Shown here: positions 29,715 through 37,524 of the stretch, piece after piece
Numbering within the stretch: the stretch's first letter is position 1
Layout of the letters: the number at the start of each line of letters is the position of its first letter
Source of the DNA: Ancylobacter mangrovi
GTDB taxonomy: Bacteria; Pseudomonadota; Alphaproteobacteria; Rhizobiales; Xanthobacteraceae
DNA: 64,000 nucleotides
Direction of reading: 5' to 3'
NCBI RefSeq assembly: GCF_024752355.1
Contig: NZ_JANTHZ010000006.1
Span: 62,001-126,000, forward strand
Notes under the pieces: model-generated
Told to the model about the DNA's origin: nothing
The model's input: the letters and a program-made list of their open reading frames with translations, nothing else
Database searches by the model: none
Position numbers and translations under genes: made by a program

Positions 29715-30920
29715 TCAGCGGGCGAGATAGCCGATGACCGCGGCATTGGCGATGTCGATGAAGAACGCCGAAACCAGCGGCAAAATGATGAAGGCGCGGG
29801 GTGCGGCGCCATGCGTTTTCGTCACGGCCGTCATGTTGGCGATCGCGGTGGGCGTCGCCCCCAGGCTGATGCCGGTGAAGCCGGCCGAGATGACGGCGGC
29901 CTCGTAGTTCTTCCCCATGGCCGGGAAGACGATGAAGATGATGTAGGCCACCGCCGCCAGCGTCTGCAACGCCAGCACAAGCACCAGCGCCGGGCCGAGC
30001 CCGCCCAGCGTCCAGAGCTGCATGCTCATCAGCGACATGGCCAGGAACACGTTCAGCGACAGGTCGGAGACCAGCGCCAGCGCGCGGGTACGCGTCGGCC
30101 AGATCATGCGTGGAAACAGCCGCGGCACCACGTTGGTCATCACGATCGCGACCAGCAGGCAGACCACGAACAGCGGCAGCTTAAGCGCCACCTCCGCCAT
30201 CGCCTCGTCGACGGCGTAGCCGATCAGGATCGCGACGTTCAGCACCAGCACGGTGCGCAGCAGGCTCACATGGCTCACATCGTTGCGCGCCGTCCGATCG
30301 TCCTTCTCCGGCAGGCCGATCACGTCCACCTCGGCCTGCGGCCCCTTCAGCGCGAAGCGCGTGATGAGGTAGCGGGCGATGGGCCCGCCGACGAGGCTCG
30401 CCATGACGAGGCCGAGCGTCGCCGTGGCGATGCCGACCTCCAGCGCGTTCGACAGGTTGAAGCGCTCCGAGATCAGCGGCGCCCAGGCGATGGTGGTGCC
30501 GTGCCCGCCGATGAGCGAGGCCGAGCCGAGGAACACGGCGAGCCCCTCGGGCAGTTCCAGCACCGAAACGCTGGCGGCGGCGATCAGGTTCTGGATCACG
30601 AGGTAGACCAGCGTCAGCCCCAGCAGCACGATCAGCGGCCGCCCGCCCGAGATCAGGTCGTCGAGCTTCGCGTTGAGGCCGATGCCGGTGAAGAAGTACA
30701 GCAGCAGCATGTCGCGCGCCTCGAGCGCGAAGGCGATCTCGGTGTCGAAGAAACGGTAGGCCGCGAGCGTCCCCAGCGCCGCCAGCAGGCCGCCGGTCAC
30801 GGCCTCGGGAATGTTGAAGGCGCGCAGCACCGGCACCACGCGATTGATGCTCGCTCCGGCGAAGAACACGAGGATCGCGATGGTGAAGCTGAGCAGGGCC
30901 GGCGTCTGGATGGTGGTCAT
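29715..30920 (-). CDS. gltS: Sodium/glutamate symporter GltS
   Basis: A 401-aa inner-membrane ESS-family symporter with about 10-12 hydrophobic helices. The two inverted family halves are visible, for example SASLIGGHGTTIAWAP in the first and AGFTGISLGATPTAIANM in the second. It imports glutamate with sodium. It could supply glutamate, which is also the CofE co-substrate, but that link is speculative. It is divergent from the SoxYZ-like carrier gene. Confidence 0.93.
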   Translation of the reverse strand: MTTIQTPALLSFTIAILVFFAGASINRVVPVLRAFNIPEAVTGGLLAALGTLAAYRFFDTEIAFALEARDMLLLYFFTGIGLNAKLDDLISGGRPLIVLLGLTLVYLVIQNLIAAASVSVLELPEGLAVFLGSASLIGGHGTTIAWAPLISERFNLSNALEVGIATATLGLVMASLVGGPIARYLITRFALKGPQAEVDVIGLPEKDDRTARNDVSHVSLLRTVLVLNVAILIGYAVDEAMAEVALKLPLFVVCLLVAIVMTNVVPRLFPRMIWPTRTRALALVSDLSLNVFLAMSLMSMQLWTLGGLGPALVLVLALQTLAAVAYIIFIVFPAMGKNYEAAVISAGFTGISLGATPTAIANMTAVTKTHGAAPRAFIILPLVSAFFIDIANAAVIGYLAR

Positions 30921-31149
30921 CTTGCCTCGCTCGCCATGGCTCTCGCACGCGCACGTCGCACCGTCGCCCGATGGACGATGCGTGATCGCGATATCTCGGG
31001 AAAGCGGTTGTGCCGCAGAGCGGCCGTAAAGTCATCCGGTACCGGCACGTCGATGCCCATTCGCCGCCCCTTCGCGGCTCCCTGCGTCAGAGCGTCCCGT
31101 CCGACGCTCGCATCATTGTGCCTGCATTTCACGCCCGTTCGGCGTATGA

Positions 31150-31159
31150 TTTACGTAAA
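31150..31159 (+). promoter_or_regulatory. Palindrome TTTACGTAAA upstream of the SoxYZ-like gene
   Basis: A perfect 10-bp palindrome 43 bp before the ATG of the SoxYZ-like carrier, in the 282-bp gap divergent from gltS. A candidate transcription-factor site; I see no gene in the rest of the gap. Confidence 0.35.
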
Positions 31160-31202
31160 GGCCGGGCAGGAAACGACCCGGCGATACTCCGGGAGCCAAG
31201 CC

Positions 31203-32066
31203 ATGTCTCGCACAACTGCGCATACTGGCAGCACACGTCACACGATGCGCCACCGGCTGCGCCTCGTTCTCGCCGTCCTCTTCTTCTCCGCGCTCACCTT
31301 CTCCGCCGCCGGGGCGCAGGAGGCGGGAAGCGAGGAGACCTGGAACGCCCTCAAGCCGGACGTGTTCGGCGAACGGCCGATCGAGGCCGCGAGCCCGCTG
31401 GTCCGGCTCGATGCCCCGACCCGCGCCGAGGACGCGGCCATGGTGCCGATCTCGATCGAGGTGGCGCTGCCCGAAGGCGACAGCCGGACGGTGAAGAAGC
31501 TCACCCTGATCGTCGACGAGAACCCCGCCCCCGTCGCCGCCACCTTCACCTTCGGCGGCGCGCGCCACGACGTGACGCTCGGCACGCGGCTGCGGGTGAA
31601 TTCCTATTCCTACGTGCGCGCCATCGCCGAGCTCAGCGACGGCGGGCTCTACATGACCGAGCGCTTCGTGAAGGCCTCGGGCGGCTGCTCCGCTCCAGCG
31701 ATGAAGGACGAGGAGAACGCGCTGAAGAATATCGGCCAGATGAAGCTGCGCGTCGTCGGCCCGGGCAAGGAGGGCGACGCCACCAAGGCGAACCGCTTCT
31801 CCCAGCTCCAGCTCATGATCCGCCATCCCAACTATTCCGGGCTGCAGATGGATCAGGTCACGCGGCTCTACATCCCCGCGAAGTTCGTCGACAGCATCGA
31901 GGTGAAGCAGGGCGACGAGTTGGTCTTCTCCATGGTCGGCGGCATCTCGCTGAGCGAAGACCCGGCGATCCGCTTCTCCTACGAGCCCTCCGGCAAGGAG
32001 ATCCATGTCGACGCGGGCGACACCGACGGGCGCACGTTCAAGGGCGACCTGAAGCCGGCCGGCTGA
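31203..32066 (+). CDS. Quinoprotein dehydrogenase-associated SoxYZ-like carrier protein
   Basis: A 287-aa periplasmic protein. After a signal peptide (core near residues 20-36, AGAQEA cleavage region) comes a SoxY-like domain whose carrier cysteine is Cys162 in ASGGCSAP. A SoxZ-like domain follows (about 175-287, KLRVVGPG to the C-terminus). In sulfur oxidisers SoxY and SoxZ are separate and the cysteine is C-terminal (GGCGG); fused versions are associated with PQQ dehydrogenase gene clusters, where the role is unknown. ATG 31203 follows GGGAG at good spacing. Confidence 0.88.
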   Translation: MSRTTAHTGSTRHTMRHRLRLVLAVLFFSALTFSAAGAQEAGSEETWNALKPDVFGERPIEAASPLVRLDAPTRAEDAAMVPISIEVALPEGDSRTVKKLTLIVDENPAPVAATFTFGGARHDVTLGTRLRVNSYSYVRAIAELSDGGLYMTERFVKASGGCSAPAMKDEENALKNIGQMKLRVVGPGKEGDATKANRFSQLQLMIRHPNYSGLQMDQVTRLYIPAKFVDSIEVKQGDELVFSMVGGISLSEDPAIRFSYEPSGKEIHVDAGDTDGRTFKGDLKPAG

Positions 32067-32086
32067 CGGCCACGCGCCTCTGCTGC

Positions 32087-32131
32087 AAAAGAACATCCCG
32101 CGCGATCCGGCAGGACCGCGCGGGATGTCTT
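32087..32131 (-). terminator. Convergent intrinsic terminator
   Basis: A perfect 12-bp stem (32093-32104 pairs with 32117-32128) with a 12-nt loop. On the minus strand it is followed by TCTTTT and so ends the pqq operon and its two companions. On the plus strand the tail is weaker (CTTGATGTT) but may help end the SoxYZ-like transcript. Confidence 0.8.
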
Positions 32132-32162
32132 GATGTTCAGCCGGGCCGGAAAGGCGTCCGGC

Positions 32163-32639
32163 TCAGTAGAAGCAGGTGATCTCGGCTTCCGCCTGCGCCC
32201 GGCGCAGATCGGCGACGATGTCGCGGAACATCGCGGTCGAGCGGAACAGTTCCGCCTGCTGGCCCGACACCTGCCCGACGCTGAGGATGGTCTCGGCCTC
32301 CTCATACTTCTTGTAGGGCAGGATGGTCGCGATGGTGTCGATCGAGCAGGAGCACTTCTCCAGCGCCGTCCGGGTCTGCCCGTTCGCCGCCATGCAGCCG
32401 AACACGTAGTCGGCGCGCGCGATGGTGGGATAGTCGTTGACGAGCCCGGCATTCGGCGCCTGCGGGGCGGGCTTGCTCGGCCCGGCCGGCATCGGCGACA
32501 GCGTCGCGCCCGACATCGCGTCCTGCGCGAAGGCCGGCGCCGCCGACAGCGACATGGCGAGCACCGCGCCGGCGATCGAACGCGCGGCTCGGCCGAGAGT
32601 GATGCGGCTGCCGGACTGGCGGCGTGTGGCGTGGCTCAT
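32163..32639 (-). CDS. Small periplasmic cysteine-containing protein in the pqq operon
   Basis: A 158-aa exported protein. The signal peptide ends near APAFAQDA and a Pro-rich linker follows. The mature part has cysteines in VFGCMAANGQ and EKCSCSID plus a C-terminal EITCFY, so disulfides or metal binding are possible. I do not recognise a named family. It overlaps the preceding gene by 4 bp and is the last gene of the pqqABCDE transcript, which suggests a role in periplasmic quinoprotein maturation (inference). Confidence 0.75.
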   Translation of the reverse strand: MSHATRRQSGSRITLGRAARSIAGAVLAMSLSAAPAFAQDAMSGATLSPMPAGPSKPAPQAPNAGLVNDYPTIARADYVFGCMAANGQTRTALEKCSCSIDTIATILPYKKYEEAETILSVGQVSGQQAELFRSTAMFRDIVADLRRAQAEAEITCFY

Positions 32640-33340
32640 GGGGTCCCTCCTCCCGCCTCCTTCGCCGCCGGCGCACGCGCCCCGGTCAGGGTGAGGCTTG
32701 TCTCGATGATGTTGGACGAGCCGTCCGCCTTGGGCGTGACGACGTCGATGGAATAGAGCCCGCCCGGCACGGCGTCGGAGAACAGGAACTCGTAGCGCCG
32801 GCCCACCAGCTCGGCGAGCTTGTCCCTGTTCGGGTCCTCGGCGAACGGCACCATGGTCATCCGCCACCCCTCGACCTTCCTGCCGTCGAATTCGAAGCTC
32901 GCCGGCTCGACCGCGGCACTGGCGAGATGCTCGCGCAGCCGGTTGCGCAGGTAGAACGGGCTGCCCTTGGTGAGCTGCGCCATCTCGCGCACCTCGCGCT
33001 CCAGCAGCACCAGCGCGATCGGGTTGCCCTTCATGCTCGGGAACGGCCCGGCCTCGCTCTCGCGCGTGCCGCGCGTGATCTCGACGTCGGCAACCCGGCC
33101 GGAGGCGTCCTGCGGGTCCGCCGTCACGTCCATCGCCATGGTCTCGTCGAAGCTCTCGCCGAGGCGCTCCTCGGTGGATTTGTGCCTGTAGCGGTAGTCG
33201 AGCGTCGTGCCCGGCGCGACCTGCATCAGATAGGGCGTGTCGAAGAACAGCTCGGTCGCGGACGGCGCGGCGAACGAGGGCAGCGCGGTGAGGGAGAGAG
33301 CGAGGAGACCGGCCCCGAGGCCGGCGGCGACATGCTTCAT
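32636..33340 (-). CDS. Periplasmic protein of unknown function downstream of pqqE
   Basis: A 234-aa protein with a clear signal peptide (KHVAAGLGAGLLALSLTALPSFA). The mature part is beta-rich, with LFFDTPYLMQVAPGTTLDYRYRH at its start, and has no cysteines in the mature region. I do not recognise a domain. The start at 33340 lies 50 bp after the pqqE stop, and the gene is coupled to the next by a 4-bp overlap. Its placement with pqq and xox genes suggests a periplasmic quinoprotein accessory. Confidence 0.75.
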   Translation of the reverse strand: MKHVAAGLGAGLLALSLTALPSFAAPSATELFFDTPYLMQVAPGTTLDYRYRHKSTEERLGESFDETMAMDVTADPQDASGRVADVEITRGTRESEAGPFPSMKGNPIALVLLEREVREMAQLTKGSPFYLRNRLREHLASAAVEPASFEFDGRKVEGWRMTMVPFAEDPNRDKLAELVGRRYEFLFSDAVPGGLYSIDVVTPKADGSSNIIETSLTLTGARAPAAKEAGGGTP

Positions 33341-33390
33341 GAAACACCCGATGTTCTTGTGCCCGCCGGTCGCGCCGCGCCGCGCGCCGG

Positions 33391-34530
33391 TCATTGGTCG
33401 CGCTCCGTGAGATAGCGCCGGTAGTCGTAGCCGTTCACGCGCGAGTGGGAGTCCTCCTCGGCGAGGGCGAGCAGATGCGCGTGCAGCGGGGATTTGTGGC
33501 AGGCGGGATCGGTCTCGGCGGCATCGCCCGCGATCGCCATCGCCTGGCAGCGGCAGCCGCCCCAGTCGATCTCCTTGCGCTCGCACGAGCGGCACAGCTC
33601 GGGCATCCAGTCGGTGCCGCGAAAGGCGTTGAAGGCCGGCGACTCGACCCAGATCTCCTGCAGCGAATGCTCGCGCACGTTCCAGAATTCGAGGCTGGGA
33701 ATGGTCTCGGCCGCGTGGCAGGGCAGCACCTTGCCCGAGGGCGTGACGTTGAGCGACTGCCGGCCCCAGCCGTTCATGCAGGGCTTGGGGTAGCGCGCGT
33801 AATAGTCCGGCACCACGGCGTCGATGGTGAGCCGGCCCTTGAGCCGGACCCGCGCCTCCTCGACCACGTCCAGCGCGCGGAACACCTGCTCGCGCGTCGG
33901 CATCAGCGCCTGCCGGTTGCGCAGCGCCCAGCCGTAATACTGCGCGTGGGCGATCTCGATGCGCTTGGCGCCGAGCTCCAGCGCCAGCTCGATGAAGGCC
34001 GGGATCTGCTCGATGTTCGCCCGGTGCACCACCGAGTTGACGGTGAGCGGCAGGCCGAGCCGGCGCACCTCGCGCGCGACGGCGAGCTTGCGCTCATGCG
34101 CGCCCTTGAAGTTCGACACATGGTCGGTCATCGCCGCATCCGCGCCCTGGAAGGAGAGCTGGACATGGTCGATGCCCGCTTCCGAGATGGCGGCGAGGCG
34201 CTCGGGGGTGAGCCCGACGCCGGCGGTGATGAGGTTGGTGTAGAGGCCGACCTCGACGCAATGGCGGATCATGGCCTCGAGATCGCGCCGCGCCGTCGGC
34301 TCGCCGCCGGACAGGTGCACCTGCAGCACGCCGAGCCGGGCCGCCTCGCTGAACACCCGCAGCCAGGTCTCGGTGTCGAGCTCCACATTGCGCCGGTCGA
34401 GCTCGACCGGGTTCGAGCAATAGGGGCACTGCAGCGGGCAGCGATGGGTCAGCTCCGCCAGCATCCCGTAGGGCGCGGGCGGCGCGGGGCGGGTGGAGAC
34501 GGCAGGGCGCGGTTCGGCGATCACGTTCAT
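33391..34530 (-). CDS. pqqE: PqqE: radical SAM enzyme of PQQ biosynthesis
   Basis: A 379-aa radical SAM protein that cross-links the Glu and Tyr of PqqA. The SAM cluster motif is C31-x3-C35-x2-C38 (RCPLQCPYC), followed by [15 protein letters not shown]-type C-terminal region contains [16 protein letters not shown] and the terminal DPACHKSP cysteine. The start at 34530 overlaps pqqD by 4 bp. Confidence 0.97.
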   Translation of the reverse strand: MNVIAEPRPAVSTRPAPPAPYGMLAELTHRCPLQCPYCSNPVELDRRNVELDTETWLRVFSEAARLGVLQVHLSGGEPTARRDLEAMIRHCVEVGLYTNLITAGVGLTPERLAAISEAGIDHVQLSFQGADAAMTDHVSNFKGAHERKLAVAREVRRLGLPLTVNSVVHRANIEQIPAFIELALELGAKRIEIAHAQYYGWALRNRQALMPTREQVFRALDVVEEARVRLKGRLTIDAVVPDYYARYPKPCMNGWGRQSLNVTPSGKVLPCHAAETIPSLEFWNVREHSLQEIWVESPAFNAFRGTDWMPELCRSCERKEIDWGGCRCQAMAIAGDAAETDPACHKSPLHAHLLALAEEDSHSRVNGYDYRRYLTERDQ

Positions 34531-34835
34531 GATGCGGCATCCCCGATCGGCGAGGGCATGGTCTCGATCAGCCCCTTCTCCTTCAGCCCGGCGAGGAAGG
34601 CGTCGACATCGCTCGCCACCCGCTCGCGGTCCACGGTGAAGGCGCTCACCAGCTCGTCGATGATGACCTCGACCGAGCGCGTGCCATCGACCTTCTTCAG
34701 GATTTCGACCGCCACCGGATCCGGGTTCAGCACGCGCTCGGGCGCCAGCAGCACCCATTGCCCGCGTGCCTCGTCGTGACGCAGGCGCACGCCGCGCACG
34801 AGACGGGGAACGGCAGTGGCGGGAATGACGGTCAT
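34527..34835 (-). CDS. pqqD: PqqD: PqqA-binding chaperone
   Basis: A 102-aa RiPP recognition element that presents PqqA to PqqE. The family pattern is clear: [27 protein letters not shown], then [18 protein letters not shown]. The start at 34835 overlaps pqqC by 4 bp, and the stop overlaps pqqE by 4 bp. Confidence 0.95.
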   Translation of the reverse strand: MTVIPATAVPRLVRGVRLRHDEARGQWVLLAPERVLNPDPVAVEILKKVDGTRSVEVIIDELVSAFTVDRERVASDVDAFLAGLKEKGLIETMPSPIGDAAS

Positions 34836-35569
34836 CGCTTTTCCTTCGGCTCGAAGGCGCCCGGATAGGCCATCTTCGGATCGACATAGGCGAAGTAGAG
34901 CGCGTCGAGCTGCACCCACAGCACGTCGCATTTGAACTCCAGCGCGCGGATCGCGGCCTCCTGCTGCTCGGGCGTGCGCGCGTGCTGCTTCACGTAGTCG
35001 AGTGCGAAATCCGCATCGCGCGGGGCCTGCGTCAGGCGCTTCTCGAAATAGGCCAGCGTCTCGCTGGAGACGAAATCATAGTTCTTCAGCATGCCGGCGA
35101 CACGCTCGCCGATGATGCCGGGCGAGAACATTTCGGTGAGCGAGGAAGCGATCGCCTCCAGAAGGCTCTTCTCGCGCACGAAGTGGACATAGGCCTCCAC
35201 CGCGAAACGGGTGGCCGGCAGCAGGCCGCGCAGCGAGGTGACATAGTCCCGGTCGAGGCCGAGCCCGTCGGTCAGCTTGATCCAGCGGGCGATGCCGCCC
35301 TCGCCTTCGTGATCGCCGTCATGGTCGATGATCCGCTGGCGCCAGACGCGGCGCAGCTCGGGCTCCTCCATGCGGGCGAGGACGGAGGAATCCTTCACCG
35401 GGATCATCGCCTGGTAGAAAAAACGGTTCAGCGCCCAGGCCTGGACCTGCCCGAGATCCAGCTTGCCGTCATGCAGCAGGCGGTGAAACGGGTGCAGGTT
35501 GTGGTAGCGCCGCCGGCCGACATCGCGCAGGCGTGCCTCCAGCTCGTCGGGCGTCATCAGCGCGGTCAT
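34832..35569 (-). CDS. pqqC: PqqC: pyrroloquinoline-quinone synthase
   Basis: A 245-aa cofactor-less oxidase that performs the final ring closure and eight-electron oxidation. Diagnostic segments are [47 protein letters not shown] and [20 protein letters not shown]. The start [10 protein letters not shown] at 35569 overlaps the pqqB stop by 4 bp. Confidence 0.97.
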   Translation of the reverse strand: MTALMTPDELEARLRDVGRRRYHNLHPFHRLLHDGKLDLGQVQAWALNRFFYQAMIPVKDSSVLARMEEPELRRVWRQRIIDHDGDHEGEGGIARWIKLTDGLGLDRDYVTSLRGLLPATRFAVEAYVHFVREKSLLEAIASSLTEMFSPGIIGERVAGMLKNYDFVSSETLAYFEKRLTQAPRDADFALDYVKQHARTPEQQEAAIRALEFKCDVLWVQLDALYFAYVDPKMAYPGAFEPKEKR

Positions 35570-36498
35570 AGGGCGATCTCCATCCCGTCCTCGGCTATTT
35601 CCCAGCCGGCCCGGTTGGCTTCGACGCGCTCGGGCGAGCCGTCGATCAGCACCGGATTCGTGTTGTTGATGTGCAGGTAGACGCGCCGGCCGATGCCGAT
35701 ATCCGCCAGCGCCGCCATCGACCCGTCCGGGCCGGACATGCTCATATGGCCCATGCGATGCCCGGTCTTGGCGCTGAGCCCGGCGCGGATCATCTCGTCG
35801 TCGCGCCACAGCGTGCCGTCGAACAGCACGGCGTCGGCGCCCGCCATGCGCTCGGCGAGGGCGGGCGTGACCATGGCGCAGCCGGGAATGTAGAGGACGC
35901 GCCGGTCGCCGGCCTTCAGCTCGACGCCGATGGTCTGCTCGCCCTCGATATCGGTGGCGAGGCGGCCCTTCTCGGCCTCCTCGCGCGCCTCGAGATAGAG
36001 CGCGATCTTGCCGGGCACCGGAAAGATCGTCGCGGTGACACCGGCCACCAGTTCGAACGAGGTTCCGAGCTCCACGGCGCGGCGCTCCACAATTCCCTCG
36101 GCCAGCACGTCAAACGCGCTGTTGGCGCCGAGCACGCCATGCACGGACGGCGTCGCCATCAGCGCAAAGGGCTGCCCCTCACGCAGGCTGAGCAGCCCGG
36201 CGACATGGTCGATATCGGCGTTGGTGAGCAGCACGGAGGCCACCGGCGTATGCCGGCGGCCTCCTCGCGGATGCAATGCCGGCACAGCTTGAATTTGCGC
36301 AAGGATCTCCGGTGCGCAATTCACCAATGCCCACCTCTCGCCATCCGCGGTGACCGCTATGGACGACTGGGTCCGGCGGCGGACACGGGGATCACCATCC
36401 CAGGCGAGGGTGCAAACAGGGCATCGGCAGTTCCATTGGGGGAATCCCCCGCCGGCTGCCGAGCCGAGCACGATGAGGCGCAGGCGGGACGCGGTCAT
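35566..36498 (-). CDS. pqqB: PqqB: MBL-fold protein of PQQ biosynthesis
   Basis: A 310-aa protein of the PqqB family. The N-terminus LIVLGSAAGGGFPQWNCRCPVC is diagnostic, and LLTNADIDHVAGLLSLREG is the modified metal-binding block. It hydroxylates the tyrosine-derived ring during PQQ assembly. It lies 43 bp after the pqqA stop, leaving room for the usual control of PqqA excess over the enzymes. Confidence 0.96.
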   Translation of the reverse strand: MTASRLRLIVLGSAAGGGFPQWNCRCPVCTLAWDGDPRVRRRTQSSIAVTADGERWALVNCAPEILAQIQAVPALHPRGGRRHTPVASVLLTNADIDHVAGLLSLREGQPFALMATPSVHGVLGANSAFDVLAEGIVERRAVELGTSFELVAGVTATIFPVPGKIALYLEAREEAEKGRLATDIEGEQTIGVELKAGDRRVLYIPGCAMVTPALAERMAGADAVLFDGTLWRDDEMIRAGLSAKTGHRMGHMSMSGPDGSMAALADIGIGRRVYLHINNTNPVLIDGSPERVEANRAGWEIAEDGMEIAL

Positions 36499-36541
36499 GA
36501 GCTTCAGCAGGTCAGAACCGCGCCGGCCGGCCCCTCAAGGC

Positions 36542-36619
36542 TCAGAAGTCCGCCGGCATATAGGCGTTGACTTCCATGCCGACGCAGACTTCGACGATAC
36601 GCGGAGTGTTCCAGGCCAT
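36542..36619 (-). CDS. pqqA: PqqA: PQQ precursor peptide
   Basis: A 25-residue peptide reading MAWNTPRIVEVC, then VGMEVNAYMPADF. The conserved Glu16-x3-Tyr20 pair provides the atoms of PQQ and is cross-linked by PqqE with PqqD. A strong AGGAGG lies just upstream of the ATG at 36619. It is the first gene of pqqABCDE, immediately downstream of a sensor kinase/regulator pair. Confidence 0.97.
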   Translation of the reverse strand: MAWNTPRIVEVCVGMEVNAYMPADF

Positions 36620-36651
36620 TTCATCCTCCTCAGTCTGTTGCTTTCCACGTT

Positions 36652-36778
36652 GCTTCTAAGAAAATCATAAGAAGCTCTATGGACTTGCGGTTGTTTTACC
36701 GCATGAATGAGTGTGGTGATTATTCCCGAAGACGTCAAGTATTGCTTCGGGAATTGACCTGGAACGTCATTCCAGGTC
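36652..36778 (-). promoter_or_regulatory. pqqA upstream region with three inverted repeats
   Basis: The 215-bp gap between the response-regulator stop and pqqA holds a 9-bp dyad GACCTGGAA/TTCCAGGTC (36756-36778, 5-nt loop) and a perfect 10-bp dyad ATTCCCGAAG/CTTCGGGAAT (36722-36754, 13-nt spacer). A GCTTCT/AGAAGC repeat (36652-36675) contains ATAAGA and TTCTAAGAA. A minus-strand TTGACG lies within the 10-bp dyad. No U-run follows, so these look like operators or leader structures rather than terminators. Confidence 0.55.
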
Positions 36779-36834
36779 TACATTATGCCACACCAGATCC
36801 TTCATCGTGCGCGCCCGGTCCGCGCGAATCCGCC

Positions 36835-37524
36835 TCAGACCGGCTCCGGCTCGAACATGAAGCCGCGACCGCGCACGGTGACGATCATGTGCACCCCTTC
36901 CGGCAGTGCTTCCGCCAGCTTGTGGCGGAGATAGCCGACATAGACGTCGACCACGTTGAGCGAGGCGCCGCCATGGCCGGCCCACAGGGCCGTGAAGATG
37001 TCGGCGCGCGCCAGCGGTTCCCCGGCATGACGCATCAGCAGCGCCAATAGTTCCACTTCACGTTCGGTCAGACGAACACGCGTCGCGCCGATCTGCGCCT
37101 GCCGGGTCTCGAGGTCGAGCGTCAGCGATCCGGCGGTCAGGACCCGCGGCTCCGCGTCGTCATTGGTCCGGCGCAGCGCCTGCACCCGCACCCGCGCCAG
37201 CAGCTCCTCGAAGGCGAAGGGCTTGACGATATAGTCGTCCGCGCCGGCCAGCAGGCCCTCGGTGCGCTCGTTCACGCTGGAGCGGGCGGACAGCATGATG
37301 ATGGGCGCGGTCTGGCCGCCGGCGCGCAGGGCGCGGCAGACCTCGATGCCGGAGCGCCCCGGCAGCATCACGTCGAGGATGATCGCCTCCAGCGGCTTGC
37401 CGTTGGCGGCCTTCAGCGCCTCCTCGCCGTCGCCGACGAGCTCGACCTGATAGCTCTCCGAGGCGAAGCCCCGGCGCAGCAACGACCCGATATCGGGATC
37501 GTCCTCGACGATGAGAATGGTCAT
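36835..37524 (-). CDS. OmpR-type response regulator
   Basis: A 229-aa regulator with a receiver domain (phospho-acceptor Asp51 in LDVMLPG, IVKPF lysine) and a winged-helix DNA-binding domain (residues about 130-225, VRLTEREVELLALLMRHAG). It overlaps the sensor kinase gene by 4 bp and lies directly upstream of pqqA, so control of PQQ or methanol-oxidation genes is plausible but not shown by the sequence. Confidence 0.93.
   Translation of the reverse strand: MTILIVEDDPDIGSLLRRGFASESYQVELVGDGEEALKAANGKPLEAIILDVMLPGRSGIEVCRALRAGGQTAPIIMLSARSSVNERTEGLLAGADDYIVKPFAFEELLARVRVQALRRTNDDAEPRVLTAGSLTLDLETRQAQIGATRVRLTEREVELLALLMRHAGEPLARADIFTALWAGHGGASLNVVDVYVGYLRHKLAEALPEGVHMIVTVRGRGFMFEPEPV

Noticed and set aside
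34527-35809. Longer forms of PqqC and PqqD reading into the upstream genes
   Set aside because: The extensions lie inside the overlapping upstream genes; the 4-bp overlapping starts give family-standard lengths.
36722-36778. Terminators for the response-regulator gene
   Set aside because: Both dyads lack a following U-tract on the minus strand and lie near a -35-like element, so a regulatory role is likelier.
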